Positions 43,961-52,473 of a DNA stretch of 64,000 nucleotides are shown piece after piece. The stretch comes from JAJYSO01 sp964586655. GTDB lineage: Bacteria; Bacteroidota; Bacteroidia; Flavobacteriales; Flavobacteriaceae. A program made the translations under genes and the position numbers. The notes under the pieces were generated by a model that saw only the letters and a list, made by a program, of their open reading frames with translations, made no database searches and had not been told where the DNA came from. Each line of letters starts with the position of its first letter. The first letter of the stretch is position 1. The stretch covers positions 1 through 64,000 of the forward strand of contig CAZPGY010000011.1 of the NCBI GenBank assembly GCA_964586655.1. Reading direction: 5' to 3'.

Positions 43961-43989
43961 CAAAATTATAAAGTATGCGAGTTGACAAA
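43961..43989 (-). promoter_or_regulatory. Predicted promoter of the FKBP-like lipoprotein gene
   Basis: Read on the minus strand: TTTG (43986-43989), 17-base spacer, TAATTTTG (43961-43968). The -33 box lies inside the first codons of the divergent S4-domain gene. The leader would be about 50 bases. Confidence 0.45.
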
Positions 43990-44385
43990 TTCTTGTGGTG
44001 TGTCCGTTATTTTAAAACCCGGAGTAAGGCTACAAAAGCTTGTAAACGCGGTCATATAAAAGTAAATGGCACCCGTGCAAAACCTTCACAAGATGTTTTC
44101 CCCACCGATAAAATCGAGGTGCGAAAAAATCAAATCGATTATAAAATAGAAGTACTGGACTTGCCCAAGTCAAGGCGCGGGGCAAAATGGGTCAAATTGT
44201 TTGTGATGGACATTACCCCCAAAGAAAATTTACAAAAACGGGAGTTGTTGAAATATGAGCGCTCCAAAGGCCGAAAAAAAGGCACCGGACGCCCCACTAA
44301 AAAAGAACGTCGACAGTTGGATGAATGGTATGAGGAGAAAAAAGACGAATGGTTTGAAGAGGTTGATGAAGATGAAGAAGAATGA
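43975..44385 (+). CDS. S4 RNA-binding domain protein (Hsp15/HslR-like)
   Basis: A 136-residue protein with an N-terminal S4 domain (MRVDKFLWCVRYFKTRSKATKACKRGHIKVNG in two parts, residues 1-32), the alphaL fold that binds structured RNA. This is the layout of HslR/Hsp15, which rescues stalled 50S subunits with peptidyl-tRNA. After the domain comes a basic region (KYERSKGRKKGTGRPTKKERR) and an acidic tail (EEKKDEWFEEVDEDEEE). A phosphoribosyltransferase gene follows 72 bases downstream on the same strand. Confidence 0.9.
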   Translation: MRVDKFLWCVRYFKTRSKATKACKRGHIKVNGTRAKPSQDVFPTDKIEVRKNQIDYKIEVLDLPKSRRGAKWVKLFVMDITPKENLQKRELLKYERSKGRKKGTGRPTKKERRQLDEWYEEKKDEWFEEVDEDEEE

Positions 44386-44457
44386 GTTTTTTTAAGAATG
44401 AAGGGGCTGAGATTGACAGAATAATTGTAGCTTTCGGGCTTAATATTTAATCGGGTA

Positions 44458-44958
44458 ATGGAACATACACGCACCTTAATATTAGATCAGCGCCAAATTG
44501 AGCAAAAAATTCGGCGCATGGCTTATCAGATCTATGAACACAACAGCGAAGAAACCGAATTGGTTATTGCGGGAATCATGACTTCAGGTTACAAATTGGC
44601 TTGTAAAATTGAAGCCTTATTGACAGAAATTTCTACTATTCAGGTTGAGTTGTGTCAAATTAAAGTAGATAAAGCTCATCCTTTATCTCCTATAGAATGT
44701 TCCTTGGAAAGCACGGCTTATCAAAACAGAGTTGTCATCTTGGTAGATGATGTGCTCAATTCCGGAGCCACTTTGATGTATGGCGCGAAATATTTTTTGG
44801 CGGTTCCCCTTAAAAAATTACAAACCCTTGTTTTGGTCGACCGCAGCCACAAACGCTATCCCATTAAGGTAGATTTTAAAGGAATTTCCTTGTCTACCTC
44901 TCTTCACGAAACGGTTGAGGTTAGCTTTGAAAAAGAATTAAAAGCAGAACTTTATTAA
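44458..44958 (+). CDS. Phosphoribosyltransferase (PyrR-like)
   Basis: A 166-residue type I phosphoribosyltransferase. The PRPP-binding loop is VVILVDDVLNSGATL at 92-106, with the two acids Asp97 and Asp98. A loop with IAGIMTSGYKLACKI near residue 38-51 corresponds to the pyrophosphate loop. The nearest relatives are PyrR-like uracil phosphoribosyltransferases, which can also act as RNA-binding regulators of pyrimidine genes; which role applies here cannot be told. The gene stands after the S4-domain gene, on the same strand. Confidence 0.85.
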   Translation: MEHTRTLILDQRQIEQKIRRMAYQIYEHNSEETELVIAGIMTSGYKLACKIEALLTEISTIQVELCQIKVDKAHPLSPIECSLESTAYQNRVVILVDDVLNSGATLMYGAKYFLAVPLKKLQTLVLVDRSHKRYPIKVDFKGISLSTSLHETVEVSFEKELKAELY

Positions 44959-45259
44959 ATCGATTTGCGCTTCAATCTTAAAAGTTGAAATGATTTCTGT
45001 GAATAAATTGAGCTGCTTTCCAAAAAGGAGAAGGCGGCATCTCTTGCTTATCCTATGAATCCTTTTCTATAATAATAGGCGTATCGCTGTGATTTTTAGT
45101 GTTTTATAGTTTATGTGTTCTTTGTTTCGGTTCGATTTATGCCGGTAATTTCGGCGAGACCAGATTGGGAAAAGTGGTTCAAATAGTCCTTTTTCTTGGC
45201 CGATTGGAGTCAATTTAAAGAGGAGCTCTCAAGTATACCGAGAATCAAAGAATGAAAGT
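44959..45259. other. Gene-free stretch with repeat fragment
   Basis: The segment near 44968-44993 (CGCTTCAATCTTAAAAGTTGAAATGA in two halves) closely matches part of the right arm of the hairpin element at 51388-51561, so it is a fragment of that repeat family. No ORF or terminator of note. Confidence 0.45.
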
Positions 45260-45640
45260 TTATTGAACTCTGGTGGCTTTAATTTCGGTAACTTTACTCA
45301 AATCTCCGACTTTAGAAAACTCAAAAGTATAACTGTTTTCATCGGTTTGTATGATTTGAATGAGATAGGCCTGTTTTTCTACCTGAGACTTGGGATTGTA
45401 TTTTCTGGCCACATAGGCACAATCATTAACCCATCTAATTACTGCAGTATCAGGATTTTGAGGGTTAAAATAGTCAATTTCCAAGGTGTCGGTTCTTACA
45501 ATTTTAGATTCCAACAGTTCACCATTACTGTATGAGCGATACATAAAAGTTCCGGTTTTGTAATCCTCACAACTTTTTTGGCGTTTGTAGCAAGAGGTTA
45601 GGAGCAGAAGGGCAAAGGCGGTACAGAAAAGGGCTCTCAT
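45260..45640 (-). CDS. Small lipoprotein, unknown function
   Basis: A 126-residue predicted lipoprotein with lipobox LLTSC and Cys17, followed by YKRQKSCEDYKTGTFMY. The rest is a series of short beta strands (LESKIVRTDTLEIDYF, IRWVNDCAYVARKY, AYLIQIIQTDENSYTFEFSKVG). Two further cysteines (24 and 74) could pair. Small lipoproteins of this type are widespread in flavobacteria and are sometimes mislabelled DNA topoisomerase IV; nothing here supports that. A TAGGTTTG -7 box (45651-45658) sits only ten bases from the start codon, so the mRNA may be nearly leaderless. Confidence 0.7.
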   Translation of the reverse strand: MRALFCTAFALLLLTSCYKRQKSCEDYKTGTFMYRSYSNGELLESKIVRTDTLEIDYFNPQNPDTAVIRWVNDCAYVARKYNPKSQVEKQAYLIQIIQTDENSYTFEFSKVGDLSKVTEIKATRVQ

Positions 45641-45675
45641 TTTTTTTGTGCAAACCTAAGCAATATCCGGCATAA

Positions 45676-46077
45676 TCAGTTCTGAAAAGAATCAAAACTG
45701 CCGTCTTTGTAAAAGATAATTACTTTATCGATGTCTTTTGAATGAGCAACAGGAGATTGAGTCGGCGCTTGATTGGGTTGCTCCAAAGTCTTCTCTTGAG
45801 AAGAAGTAGCCGGTTTGGTTGGATCGGGAGTAGGAGAGGCTGCATTTTGATCCATTAAAAAAGGTTCCTTTCCTTCAATCAGCCAATACAAATTCAAAGT
45901 CGGAAAGGTGTGGTGTATTTTTAAAATAAAGTCTAAACTGGGTTTATTTCGCCCTGAAAGAATATGGGAAATCGAGGAGCGGCCTACCCCAATTTTATCG
46001 GCAAAAGCTGAGGCCGTCAACTCGTGGTATTCTAAAATTTTTTCCAGTCGTTTTGAAAACTTCCGCGTGTTTATCAT
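45676..46077 (-). CDS. XRE-family helix-turn-helix regulator
   Basis: A 133-residue DNA-binding protein. The HTH_3 domain covers residues 6-60 (RLEKILEYHELTASAFADKIG, recognition helix VGRSSISHILSGRNKP). The middle (75-110) is Pro/Gln/Thr-rich and disordered, and the last 20 residues (DIDKVIIFYKDGSFDSF) form a conserved amphipathic tail seen in similar flavobacterial regulators. A -7 box TACTTTTG lies on the minus strand at 46109-46116. It is close to the small lipoprotein gene, on the same strand; co-transcription is possible but unproven. Confidence 0.85.
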   Translation of the reverse strand: MINTRKFSKRLEKILEYHELTASAFADKIGVGRSSISHILSGRNKPSLDFILKIHHTFPTLNLYWLIEGKEPFLMDQNAASPTPDPTKPATSSQEKTLEQPNQAPTQSPVAHSKDIDKVIIFYKDGSFDSFQN

Positions 46078-46330
46078 TGGAAACTTTAATGTTGTAATTT
46101 CGTATTTACAAAAGTAACAAACTTTTGGATAGTGAGGCTGGTGAGCGGATGATATTATTAATAATATTGAAGTAATAGTTTATATAAATGTAATTTTATA
46201 TCTGACAATAAGTACTATATATAATTATATTTATATATATGGTTTTTTCGAGGAAAAATAAGAGTGCCTGTTTACAAGATTGAATAATTTGGCGGATGAA
46301 CCTGTTTACTGGCGTGAACTTAAGAATGTT

Positions 46331-46338
46331 TACTTTTG
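46331..46338 (+). promoter_or_regulatory. Predicted -7 box of the M14 peptidase gene, near-leaderless
   Basis: TACTTTTG ends eight bases before the ATG at 46346. A weak TTTA -33 candidate lies 22 bases upstream. If used, transcription would start at or very near the start codon. Confidence 0.4.
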
Positions 46339-46345
46339 TAAAATT

Positions 46346-47497
46346 ATGAGAAAAGAAATTGATCAACTCCTTTTTGAGGAATCCAAAAACTCCAAATTTG
46401 CAGGGCGGTATTTGTCTTATGATTTGGTAGAAGAATATTTAAAATCCCTTTCGGATTTTTGTCATTTAAAATGTGAAGGACACTCCGTTTTGAATCGACC
46501 AATTTATAGTTTGGAGATGGGTCGTGGAAAAAAACGAATTTTGTTGTGGTCTCAAATGCACGGAAACGAAACGACCACTACCAAGGCAATTCTTGATTTT
46601 GTAAAGGGGATGGTTCAGCGAAGTCCTTTTTTTGAATCGCTGTTACAATATTTTACTTTTAAAATAATTCCGATTTTAAATCCTGATGGCGCAGTAGCTT
46701 ATACGCGGGAGAATGCGAACGCCGTCGATTTGAATCGCGATGCGATGAACAGTAGTCAGCCCGAAATGCGTTTATTACAGACACTGGCTCGGGATTTTGC
46801 CCCCGATTTTTGCTTTAATATGCACGATCAACGTACGATTTATGGAGTAGGCGACACCGACAAGCCGGCTACCTTGTCTTTTTTATCTCCGGCAAGTGAC
46901 GAGGCGCGAACGATTACTCCTTCACGAGCGACTGCGATGCAAGTTATTGCCGGAATCAATGAGTTTTTGCAAGCCTTTATTCCCGGGCAGGTGGGACGTT
47001 ATGACGACACCTTCAATCCCAATTGTATAGGTGATTATTTTCAGTCGAAGCAAATCCCTACCATCTTATTTGAGGCCGGACACTTCCCACAGGATTATCG
47101 GCGAGAGGAAACCCGAAAATATGTGTTTTTAGCTTTGTGTAAGGCTATGAGCTTGATTGAAAACGACGGAGGGAATGCCCGTCGGATTGCTGCATATCTT
47201 AAAATTCCGGAGAATAAAAAATCTTTTTACGATGTGATGGTTCGAAATGCATTGGTTGATGGAAAGACAACAGATGTCGCCATTCAATATGAGGAGAAAT
47301 TGCGCAACGGAAAAATTGATTTTGTTCCTAAAATTGAGAAAATAGAAAAAATTGATCAGAAGCATGCGCATTTTTCAATTGATGCAAAACACAAAGAAAT
47401 TGTGATTATTCCGAAATCTAAACTCGAAAAAGGCAGTATTGCTGAAAAATTAGCGATAAATATTAAAATATCTTCACTTAAATTAACAAATAATTAA
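46346..47497 (+). CDS. M14 family zinc carboxypeptidase
   Basis: A 383-residue member of the M14 family. Zinc ligands: His72 and Glu75 in SQMHGNETTTTK and His160 in FCFNMHDQR. Arg131 in VDLNRDA and the catalytic glutamate 243 in ILFEAGHFPQDY are also seen. There is no signal peptide, so it is probably cytoplasmic. The C-terminal 90 residues (after about 295) form a separate domain typical of the Bacteroidota members (DVAIQYEEKLRNGKIDFVPKI, IVIIPKSKLEKGS). I chose the ATG at 46346 because 46280 is upstream of a -7 box. Substrate unknown. The lrp-like gene follows 73 bases later. Confidence 0.9.
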   Translation: MRKEIDQLLFEESKNSKFAGRYLSYDLVEEYLKSLSDFCHLKCEGHSVLNRPIYSLEMGRGKKRILLWSQMHGNETTTTKAILDFVKGMVQRSPFFESLLQYFTFKIIPILNPDGAVAYTRENANAVDLNRDAMNSSQPEMRLLQTLARDFAPDFCFNMHDQRTIYGVGDTDKPATLSFLSPASDEARTITPSRATAMQVIAGINEFLQAFIPGQVGRYDDTFNPNCIGDYFQSKQIPTILFEAGHFPQDYRREETRKYVFLALCKAMSLIENDGGNARRIAAYLKIPENKKSFYDVMVRNALVDGKTTDVAIQYEEKLRNGKIDFVPKIEKIEKIDQKHAHFSIDAKHKEIVIIPKSKLEKGSIAEKLAINIKISSLKLTNN

Positions 47498-47506
47498 AAT
47501 TAATCA

Positions 47507-47537
47507 TTTGACAGATGCCTTAAAAATAGTAAATTTG
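47507..47537 (+). promoter_or_regulatory. Promoter of the Lrp-type regulator
   Basis: TTTG (47507-47510), exactly 19 bases, then TAAATTTG (47530-47537): a full match to the Bacteroidota TTTG-N19-TAnnTTTG consensus, and the best in the window. The leader would be about 27 bases. Confidence 0.7.
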
Positions 47538-47570
47538 TGAACGTTAAATAGGGTAAAAAAACACAAAGAA

Positions 47571-48050
47571 ATGACAAAGTTTAAATTAGATAAGTTAGAT
47601 CATCAGATTTTAGATATTTTAATTGATGACACGCGAACCGCCTTTACAGATATAGCTAAAAAACTGGATATCTCTGCCGGGACTGTTCATGTACGAGTAC
47701 GTAAAATGGAAGAGGCCGGCATTGTAACCGGATCAACTTTAAACCTTGATTATGAGAAGTTGGGCTATACCTTTATTGCTTATGTAGGGATTTACTTACA
47801 AAAAACCTCACAAACTCAATTTGTGATTGAACGCATTACCGAGATTCCCAATGTTACGGTTGCGCATGTGACTACCGGAAAATTTAATGTCTTCTGTAAG
47901 ATAAGAGCTAAGGACACCCAAGGAGCTAAACGAGTTATTTACCAACTGGACGATATTGAAGGGGTTTACAGAACCGAAACCATGATTTCTATGGAGGAGA
48001 GCCTTAATGACAAAAAGCGGTTGATGCATTCTATTTTCCAAGAGCTGTAA
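47571..48050 (+). CDS. Lrp/AsnC family transcriptional regulator
   Basis: A 159-residue protein. N-terminal winged helix-turn-helix (residues 5-60: LDHQILDILIDDTRTAFTDIAKKLDISAGTVHVRVRKMEEAG in two halves) and a C-terminal RAM ligand-binding domain (65-150) with YTFIAYVGIYLQKTSQTQF and HVTTGKFNVFCKIRAKD. Members bind amino acids and form dimers to octamers. The target is unknown. It has its own strong promoter and a strong terminator. Confidence 0.93.
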   Translation: MTKFKLDKLDHQILDILIDDTRTAFTDIAKKLDISAGTVHVRVRKMEEAGIVTGSTLNLDYEKLGYTFIAYVGIYLQKTSQTQFVIERITEIPNVTVAHVTTGKFNVFCKIRAKDTQGAKRVIYQLDDIEGVYRTETMISMEESLNDKKRLMHSIFQEL

Positions 48051-48077
48051 GTCCGGTGAGCATTTTGTGGAATTATA

Positions 48078-48108
48078 AAAAGGCCTGTTTTTTTAACGGG
48101 CTTTTTTT
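48078..48108 (+). terminator. Terminator of the Lrp-type gene
   Basis: AGGCCTGTT, a T-rich loop, AACGGGCTT and then seven T. The stem has one mismatch and G-U pairs; the T run makes it a good intrinsic terminator on the plus strand. Confidence 0.75.
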
Positions 48109-48326
48109 ATTGCTATTCATTGCTATACCTGCATCTGCCAAACAAGGCAGGCTTTTTGCCTTTCTAAATTTACCATTCTTTTTTTATGCTTAAATGCTTT
48201 CTTATTTTTTCTTTAAAGCGGTAGTATCCCAAAAAGTGTGTAAAGTTTATCTCTGTTTTGATGTTAACGATCCGCGGATACTCTTGTAATTTGATATAAA
48301 TATATCATTGAAATAAATTAAAATGC

Positions 48327-49469
48327 TTATTCAATGACCTGAATTTTCTGGGTGTAAACAAAATATTGATTTTTAATTTGTAAAATATACAGTCCTCCGC
48401 TGTTGAGTTTTTGTTGGATAGGAAGAATGAGTTTTTTCTGGTGACTCCGTTTTTGATATACTAATTTTCCTTGAATGGTATAGAGTTGAACCCAATAATC
48501 CGTTTTTAAGCCGGATTGAGGAAATGATATAAAAAGTTTTTTGTTAACCGGATTAGGATATACTGTAATATTGGGAGTGTGTTTTTGGTTTTTTATGCCC
48601 AGGGCTCCGCTGTGTTTATTAAAAAACATCCAAATCTTCTGACTGGTTTTTGGCAGCCATTCGTGGGTGGAATTATTTGCTTTAAAAAACTCTACCGCTG
48701 CATTTCCACCGGAATAGATGTAATGATCAACCGTCAATGTTCCATTTTGTCCAACATCTGTATAGGAGGTATGTGTAGTAGGAATGGTATCACATCCGTT
48801 ATTGGCGATCCAGAAATGGACAAGAGAGTCCGGATCAATTCCATAGGGATTGTTATGGTAACTTACATTGTTGTCTGCCGTACCGTGAAAATGAGCAATG
48901 GGTATAGCTCTTCCTGGAGTGGGATTGGAAATGCCGTTGCCAATTGTGCCGGAGACGGAAGCAAAGGCTGCAAAGCGTGTGTGGTCTTCCAATGCCATGC
49001 GTTCGGTCATAAACCCACCCATAGAGAAGCCGCATAAATAAATTCTGTCGAGATTGATATTGTAAGTGGCGATGGTGGTGTCCAACATGGCATTGATAAA
49101 ACCAATATCGTCAACATCGGTATTGGGATAAATCCCTAAGAGACCGGCCCGAGAATTCCACGCTCTCATGTTTAACAAGGAATAATTGATGGCTACGGGA
49201 ACCAATAAAATAAATCCTTCTTGTTCAGAAATAGGTATAAATTGATTTGCTGCATATAAGTGTTGAACTTGTTCTACACTTATATTTCCCATGCCGTGCA
49301 GCCAAACTACAATAGGTACAGGATTCGCTCCCGTATAACTTGTCGGAACATGAATATAATAGGTCCTTGAAATCTGATCAAAAACAAAGCTGTGGGCTTG
49401 GAACTGGGAAAAAGAGGGGATGCTAAAAAACAGAAAAAATAAGAGATAAAAAAGCCGGATTTTTTTCAT
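48327..49469 (-). CDS. T9SS-exported PHB depolymerase-like esterase
   Basis: A 380-residue alpha/beta hydrolase with a signal peptide (LFYLLFFLFFSIPSFSQ). The nucleophile elbow GFSMGG lies near residue 140, and the fold resembles feruloyl esterase/LpqC or poly(3-hydroxybutyrate) depolymerase proteins (VWLHGMGN oxyanion loop near 65, IPIAHFHGTADNNVSY with the acid near 205). The last 80 residues (NITVYPNPVNKKLFISF onward) are a Por secretion-system C-terminal sorting domain, so it is probably exported and surface-attached or released by the T9SS. Start MKKIRLFYLL at 49469; the frame from 49502 adds a non-signal extension. Confidence 0.9.
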   Translation of the reverse strand: MKKIRLFYLLFFLFFSIPSFSQFQAHSFVFDQISRTYYIHVPTSYTGANPVPIVVWLHGMGNISVEQVQHLYAANQFIPISEQEGFILLVPVAINYSLLNMRAWNSRAGLLGIYPNTDVDDIGFINAMLDTTIATYNINLDRIYLCGFSMGGFMTERMALEDHTRFAAFASVSGTIGNGISNPTPGRAIPIAHFHGTADNNVSYHNNPYGIDPDSLVHFWIANNGCDTIPTTHTSYTDVGQNGTLTVDHYIYSGGNAAVEFFKANNSTHEWLPKTSQKIWMFFNKHSGALGIKNQKHTPNITVYPNPVNKKLFISFPQSGLKTDYWVQLYTIQGKLVYQKRSHQKKLILPIQQKLNSGGLYILQIKNQYFVYTQKIQVIE

Positions 49470-49678
49470 GATCTTGTGTTTTCGATAATTCAAAGTTAAC
49501 AAATTTTCACAATATTAGGTGTAATTGACTGTGTCTAAGCTGAATATTGTTAAGCCCCTTGTCTTTTTAAATAGGCTATGGCATTTTGCAATCCTATGAT
49601 AGAAACAGAAAGTCGAACTAAGACTTTTGACTTATTTTTTATCGTTCTTTTATCAAGTATAGAAACGGAAGCGAATAT

Positions 49679-51364
49679 TTAGTATCCCAAGGCTGAACCT
49701 ACGCCTCTGGGATCCGGTGCTCCGTGAACCCCATCTTTATCGACAAAAATAATATGACCACGTCCTACTGAACCTACTTTGAGTTGGTGTCCCATGGATT
49801 TTAATTTTTCTCGGGCAGCTTTATCGATTCCATAGGCTTCATACCGAATATAATCGGGATACCATTGGTGGTGAAAACGCGGTGCAGAAATGGCTTGCAT
49901 GGCGTTCATTCCAAAAACGGCTTCATTGAGAAAGCATTGCAATACATTGGTGATAATACGCGGTCCGCCTGCAGCCCCGAGAACCATGCGTACTTTCCCG
50001 TTTTTCATTACTACTGTGGGGGTCATACTGCTCAACATGCGCTTACCGGGTTTGACGGCATTGGCTTTGCCTTGCACCAAGCCGAATTGATTGGGCTCAC
50101 CGGGTTTGGCAGTAAAATCGTCCATTTCGTTGTTGAGAAAAAAACCGGCTCCCTCAACGGCCACTTTACTCCCAAACCAGCCATTAACGGTGGTGGTTAT
50201 GCTCACTGCATTTCCCCATTTGTCAACCACTGAAAAATGAGTCGTATTGAGCGATTCTTCAAATGCTGGGATTTCTCCGTGTTTCAATTCTGCACTAAGT
50301 GAAGCTTTTTGGGGATCAAAACTTTTCATTCTTTTGTCAATATAAGCATCACTTAACAGCGTTTCTATGGGGATATCGATAAAATCGGGGTCGCCCAAAA
50401 AGTAATTGCGATCGGCATAAGCCCGACGCATAACCTCGGTTAATAGATGTACGTATTTGGCGGTGTTGTATCCCATTTCTTTAAGTTTATACGGCGCGAG
50501 CATTTTCAGCATTTGCGCAATCACTATTCCGCCGCTGCTGGGAGGTGGCATCAAATAAAGTGTATATCCATTATAGGTAGTGGTGATGGGTTTTCGCCAA
50601 ATGGCTTCATAATTTTTTAAATCTTTATGGGTGATTAATCCGTTATATTCTTGCATGGTTTTTACTATATAATCAGCCGTAGCCCCCGTGTAAAATCCGG
50701 CTCGTCCATGTTTTGCAATTCGTTTTAAAGTGCGGGCCAAATCTTTTTGAACAAAAATATCTCCTTCGCGATAGGGGGTTCCATTTTTCTTGGTAAAATA
50801 GTGTTCAGAACCGGTATATTTGGCAAAAACTGTTGCATTTTCATTCAACATATTGGCCATCATCAGGGAGATGGGAAATCCCTTTTGGGCCAATTCAATA
50901 GCGGGCTGCATGACTACTTTTAACGGTAATACTCCAAAGCGCTTATGGGCTTTGAGCATACCGGCCACCGATCCCGGAACTCCGACCGCCAAAACGCCTT
51001 CTCGGCTGAGTTGGTTTTGTAACTTTCCGTTGACAATATACATGTCGGAAGTTGCTTTTAGCGGAGCGCGTTCGCGAAAATCTAAGGCCACGGTAGTATC
51101 GCCGATATGGGCTATCATAAATCCGCCACCGCCGATATTTCCGGCACGCGGTTGCGTGACTGCCATGGCAAACTGTACAGCTACCGCCGCATCAATCGCA
51201 TTTCCTCCCTTTTTCATGATGTCTACCCCCACTTGGGCAGCGTGTTTTTCGCCGGCAACCACCACTGCCTGTGAATAGGTTTTGGGAAATCCGGTTTGAG
51301 CTTGGGTTAATAGACCTGTGAACAGGAGTAAACCGATAAAAACAAGGAATTTTATTTTTTTCAT
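49679..51364 (-). CDS. ggt: Gamma-glutamyltransferase
   Basis: A 561-residue periplasmic enzyme that cleaves and transfers gamma-glutamyl groups (glutathione and related peptides). Signal peptide LVFIGLLLFTGLLTQAQ. The precursor is cleaved before a threonine; here NTTHFSVVDKWGN gives the predicted nucleophile Thr374. The large subunit has GGNAIDAAVAVQFAMAVTQP and GNIGGGGFMIAH; the small subunit carries SSMTPTVVMKNG and AAGGPRIITNV. Start at 51364 (MKKIKFLVF) rather than 51388. A long hairpin repeat begins 24 bases upstream of the start. Confidence 0.95.
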   Translation of the reverse strand: MKKIKFLVFIGLLLFTGLLTQAQTGFPKTYSQAVVVAGEKHAAQVGVDIMKKGGNAIDAAVAVQFAMAVTQPRAGNIGGGGFMIAHIGDTTVALDFRERAPLKATSDMYIVNGKLQNQLSREGVLAVGVPGSVAGMLKAHKRFGVLPLKVVMQPAIELAQKGFPISLMMANMLNENATVFAKYTGSEHYFTKKNGTPYREGDIFVQKDLARTLKRIAKHGRAGFYTGATADYIVKTMQEYNGLITHKDLKNYEAIWRKPITTTYNGYTLYLMPPPSSGGIVIAQMLKMLAPYKLKEMGYNTAKYVHLLTEVMRRAYADRNYFLGDPDFIDIPIETLLSDAYIDKRMKSFDPQKASLSAELKHGEIPAFEESLNTTHFSVVDKWGNAVSITTTVNGWFGSKVAVEGAGFFLNNEMDDFTAKPGEPNQFGLVQGKANAVKPGKRMLSSMTPTVVMKNGKVRMVLGAAGGPRIITNVLQCFLNEAVFGMNAMQAISAPRFHHQWYPDYIRYEAYGIDKAAREKLKSMGHQLKVGSVGRGHIIFVDKDGVHGAPDPRGVGSALGY

Positions 51365-51387
51365 AAATTGTGCTGGTAACGAGTTCA

Positions 51388-51561
51388 TTTAGACTTTCTA
51401 TTATTGACTGCATCCCGAAGTTTCGGAATTGCCCCATATTTTGCCTTTTCCTTATTCCATAGCTACGGCTATGCAGTGCAAAAAAGACTTCATCTGGGAC
51501 AAAAATCGCTATTTTTCGCTTCAATCCTAAAAGTTTAAATGACCTCAATAATAAGTTTACT
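51388..51561. repeat. Long hairpin, MITE-like, upstream of ggt
   Basis: Left arm starting CTATTATTGACTGCAT, right arm ending ATGACCTCAATAATAAG. The central core is CATAGC-TACG-GCTATG (51458-51473), with arms that pair imperfectly over about 75 bases. It is upstream of the ggt start codon by 24 bases and so would be in the 5' leader if the promoter is beyond it. Confidence 0.65.
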
Positions 51562-51954
51562 ATATGATATTGCTAATCAGAATAATGTTTTTAATCCGAT
51601 GCACTGTGCGTTAATAAATAATACCCAAAAGACCTTCAAATGAGTCTGATATTTAGCGGTAAAGTGTCGAATTATTTTTTAAAAATAAACATTTTTTTTG
51701 ATGGCTCATAAAAATTTGGGTTTCGATTTTCAAACTTCGGTATTACAGTAAGATTTTGATACGGAAATAATCTTATACCGTATTCCAAGAGCGCCTGCAG
51801 GTCGCTAACATAAAATAGATAATTTTGTAGGGCAATATCGAGCCATAGAAAGGAATAATAATTTTTCCATAAATCAGGCTATTATAAAGTCAAGTAAGCG
51901 CTATGGAGCATTTTCAATATGAGATTTATACTAAGCATACGGTACTTTCTGATT

Positions 51955-52075
51955 TCCGCCGGAAATCACTCCGCCGGCAGCGGAGGGCGACACCCCACCC
52001 TGCGGGCACCCCTCTGCCAGAGGGGAATTATTCCCCTCTTTTTTAAGAGGGGAGTCCGCTTGCGGACGGGGTGTT
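51955..52075. repeat. GC-rich cloverleaf-like repeat
   Basis: Outer pair ACACCCC (51990-51996) with GGGGTGT (52068-52074) encloses three perfect hairpins: CCCCTCT/AGAGGGG (52009-52025), CCCCTCTT/AAGAGGGG (52033-52052) and GTCCGC/GCGGAC (52054-52067). On the left are CCGC/GCGG (51971-51983) and TTTCC/GGAAA (51955-51966). Much higher GC than neighbouring DNA. Confidence 0.75.
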
Positions 52076-52218
52076 CCTTTGGCTGTTCTGCCATTTCCTA
52101 TACTAAACTGCTTTTAATACCTAATTTCAAGAACACCTAACAGATTGTCAGCATAAAAAAGAAATTTATAATGATTAAAGCGCTAATAATAAATAGGATA
52201 ACTTGTCAGTTAGATGAA

Positions 52219-52344
52219 AATGACAATTAATATAGCCCCGATTCGGCTTCAGCTTCTGGCTTCGTTGTCCTATTTAATTGTAAACATAGGATGAGAAATG
52301 AGAGGAATTAATTTTTAGTTTATAAAACTTTTCATCTTCATATT
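52219..52344 (+). repeat. 122-bp dispersed repeat, copy 2
   Basis: Same orientation as the copy at 20029-20150, with a few substitutions and a 4-base insert. The hairpin TGACAATTAATATAG...CTATTTAATTGTAA is kept. It lies about 130 bases past the pruA stop, mirroring the position of copy 1 after dapD. Confidence 0.8.
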
Positions 52345-52404
52345 GAGCTGTTTAAAAATAGTTCGTCTATTTCGATAATCACTTTCGTATGATAAATTAT
52401 TCCT

Positions 52405-52437
52405 AAAAAAAGCCCCGCAGTAAATTACGGAGCTTTT
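52405..52437 (-). terminator. Terminator of pruA
   Basis: AGCTCCG/CGGGGCT stem with a seven-T run on the minus strand (complement of 52405-52411), 35-70 bases past the pruA stop. Confidence 0.75.
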
Positions 52438-52473
52438 GGTGGATGAGGTTTTATTTATAAAAATAAAACGATA

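Larger units (their letters stand above)
51365..52473. other. 1.1-kb gene-free, repeat-dense region between ggt and pruA
   Basis: Holds a long MITE-like hairpin (51388-51561), a GC-rich cloverleaf-like element (51955-52075), the second copy of the 122-bp repeat (52219-52344) and the pruA terminator (52405-52437). The only longer open frame (51919-52140, plus) lies on top of the GC-rich hairpins and is not credible as a gene. Confidence 0.7.

Noticed and set aside
46141..46260. AT-rich tract as a replication origin or tandem repeat
   Set aside because: Only simple TA-rich sequence; no DnaA-box cluster or regular period seen.
51919..52140. Open frame of 73 codons on the plus strand
   Set aside because: It runs over the GC-rich hairpins of the cloverleaf-like repeat; the translation is low-complexity and repeat-derived.
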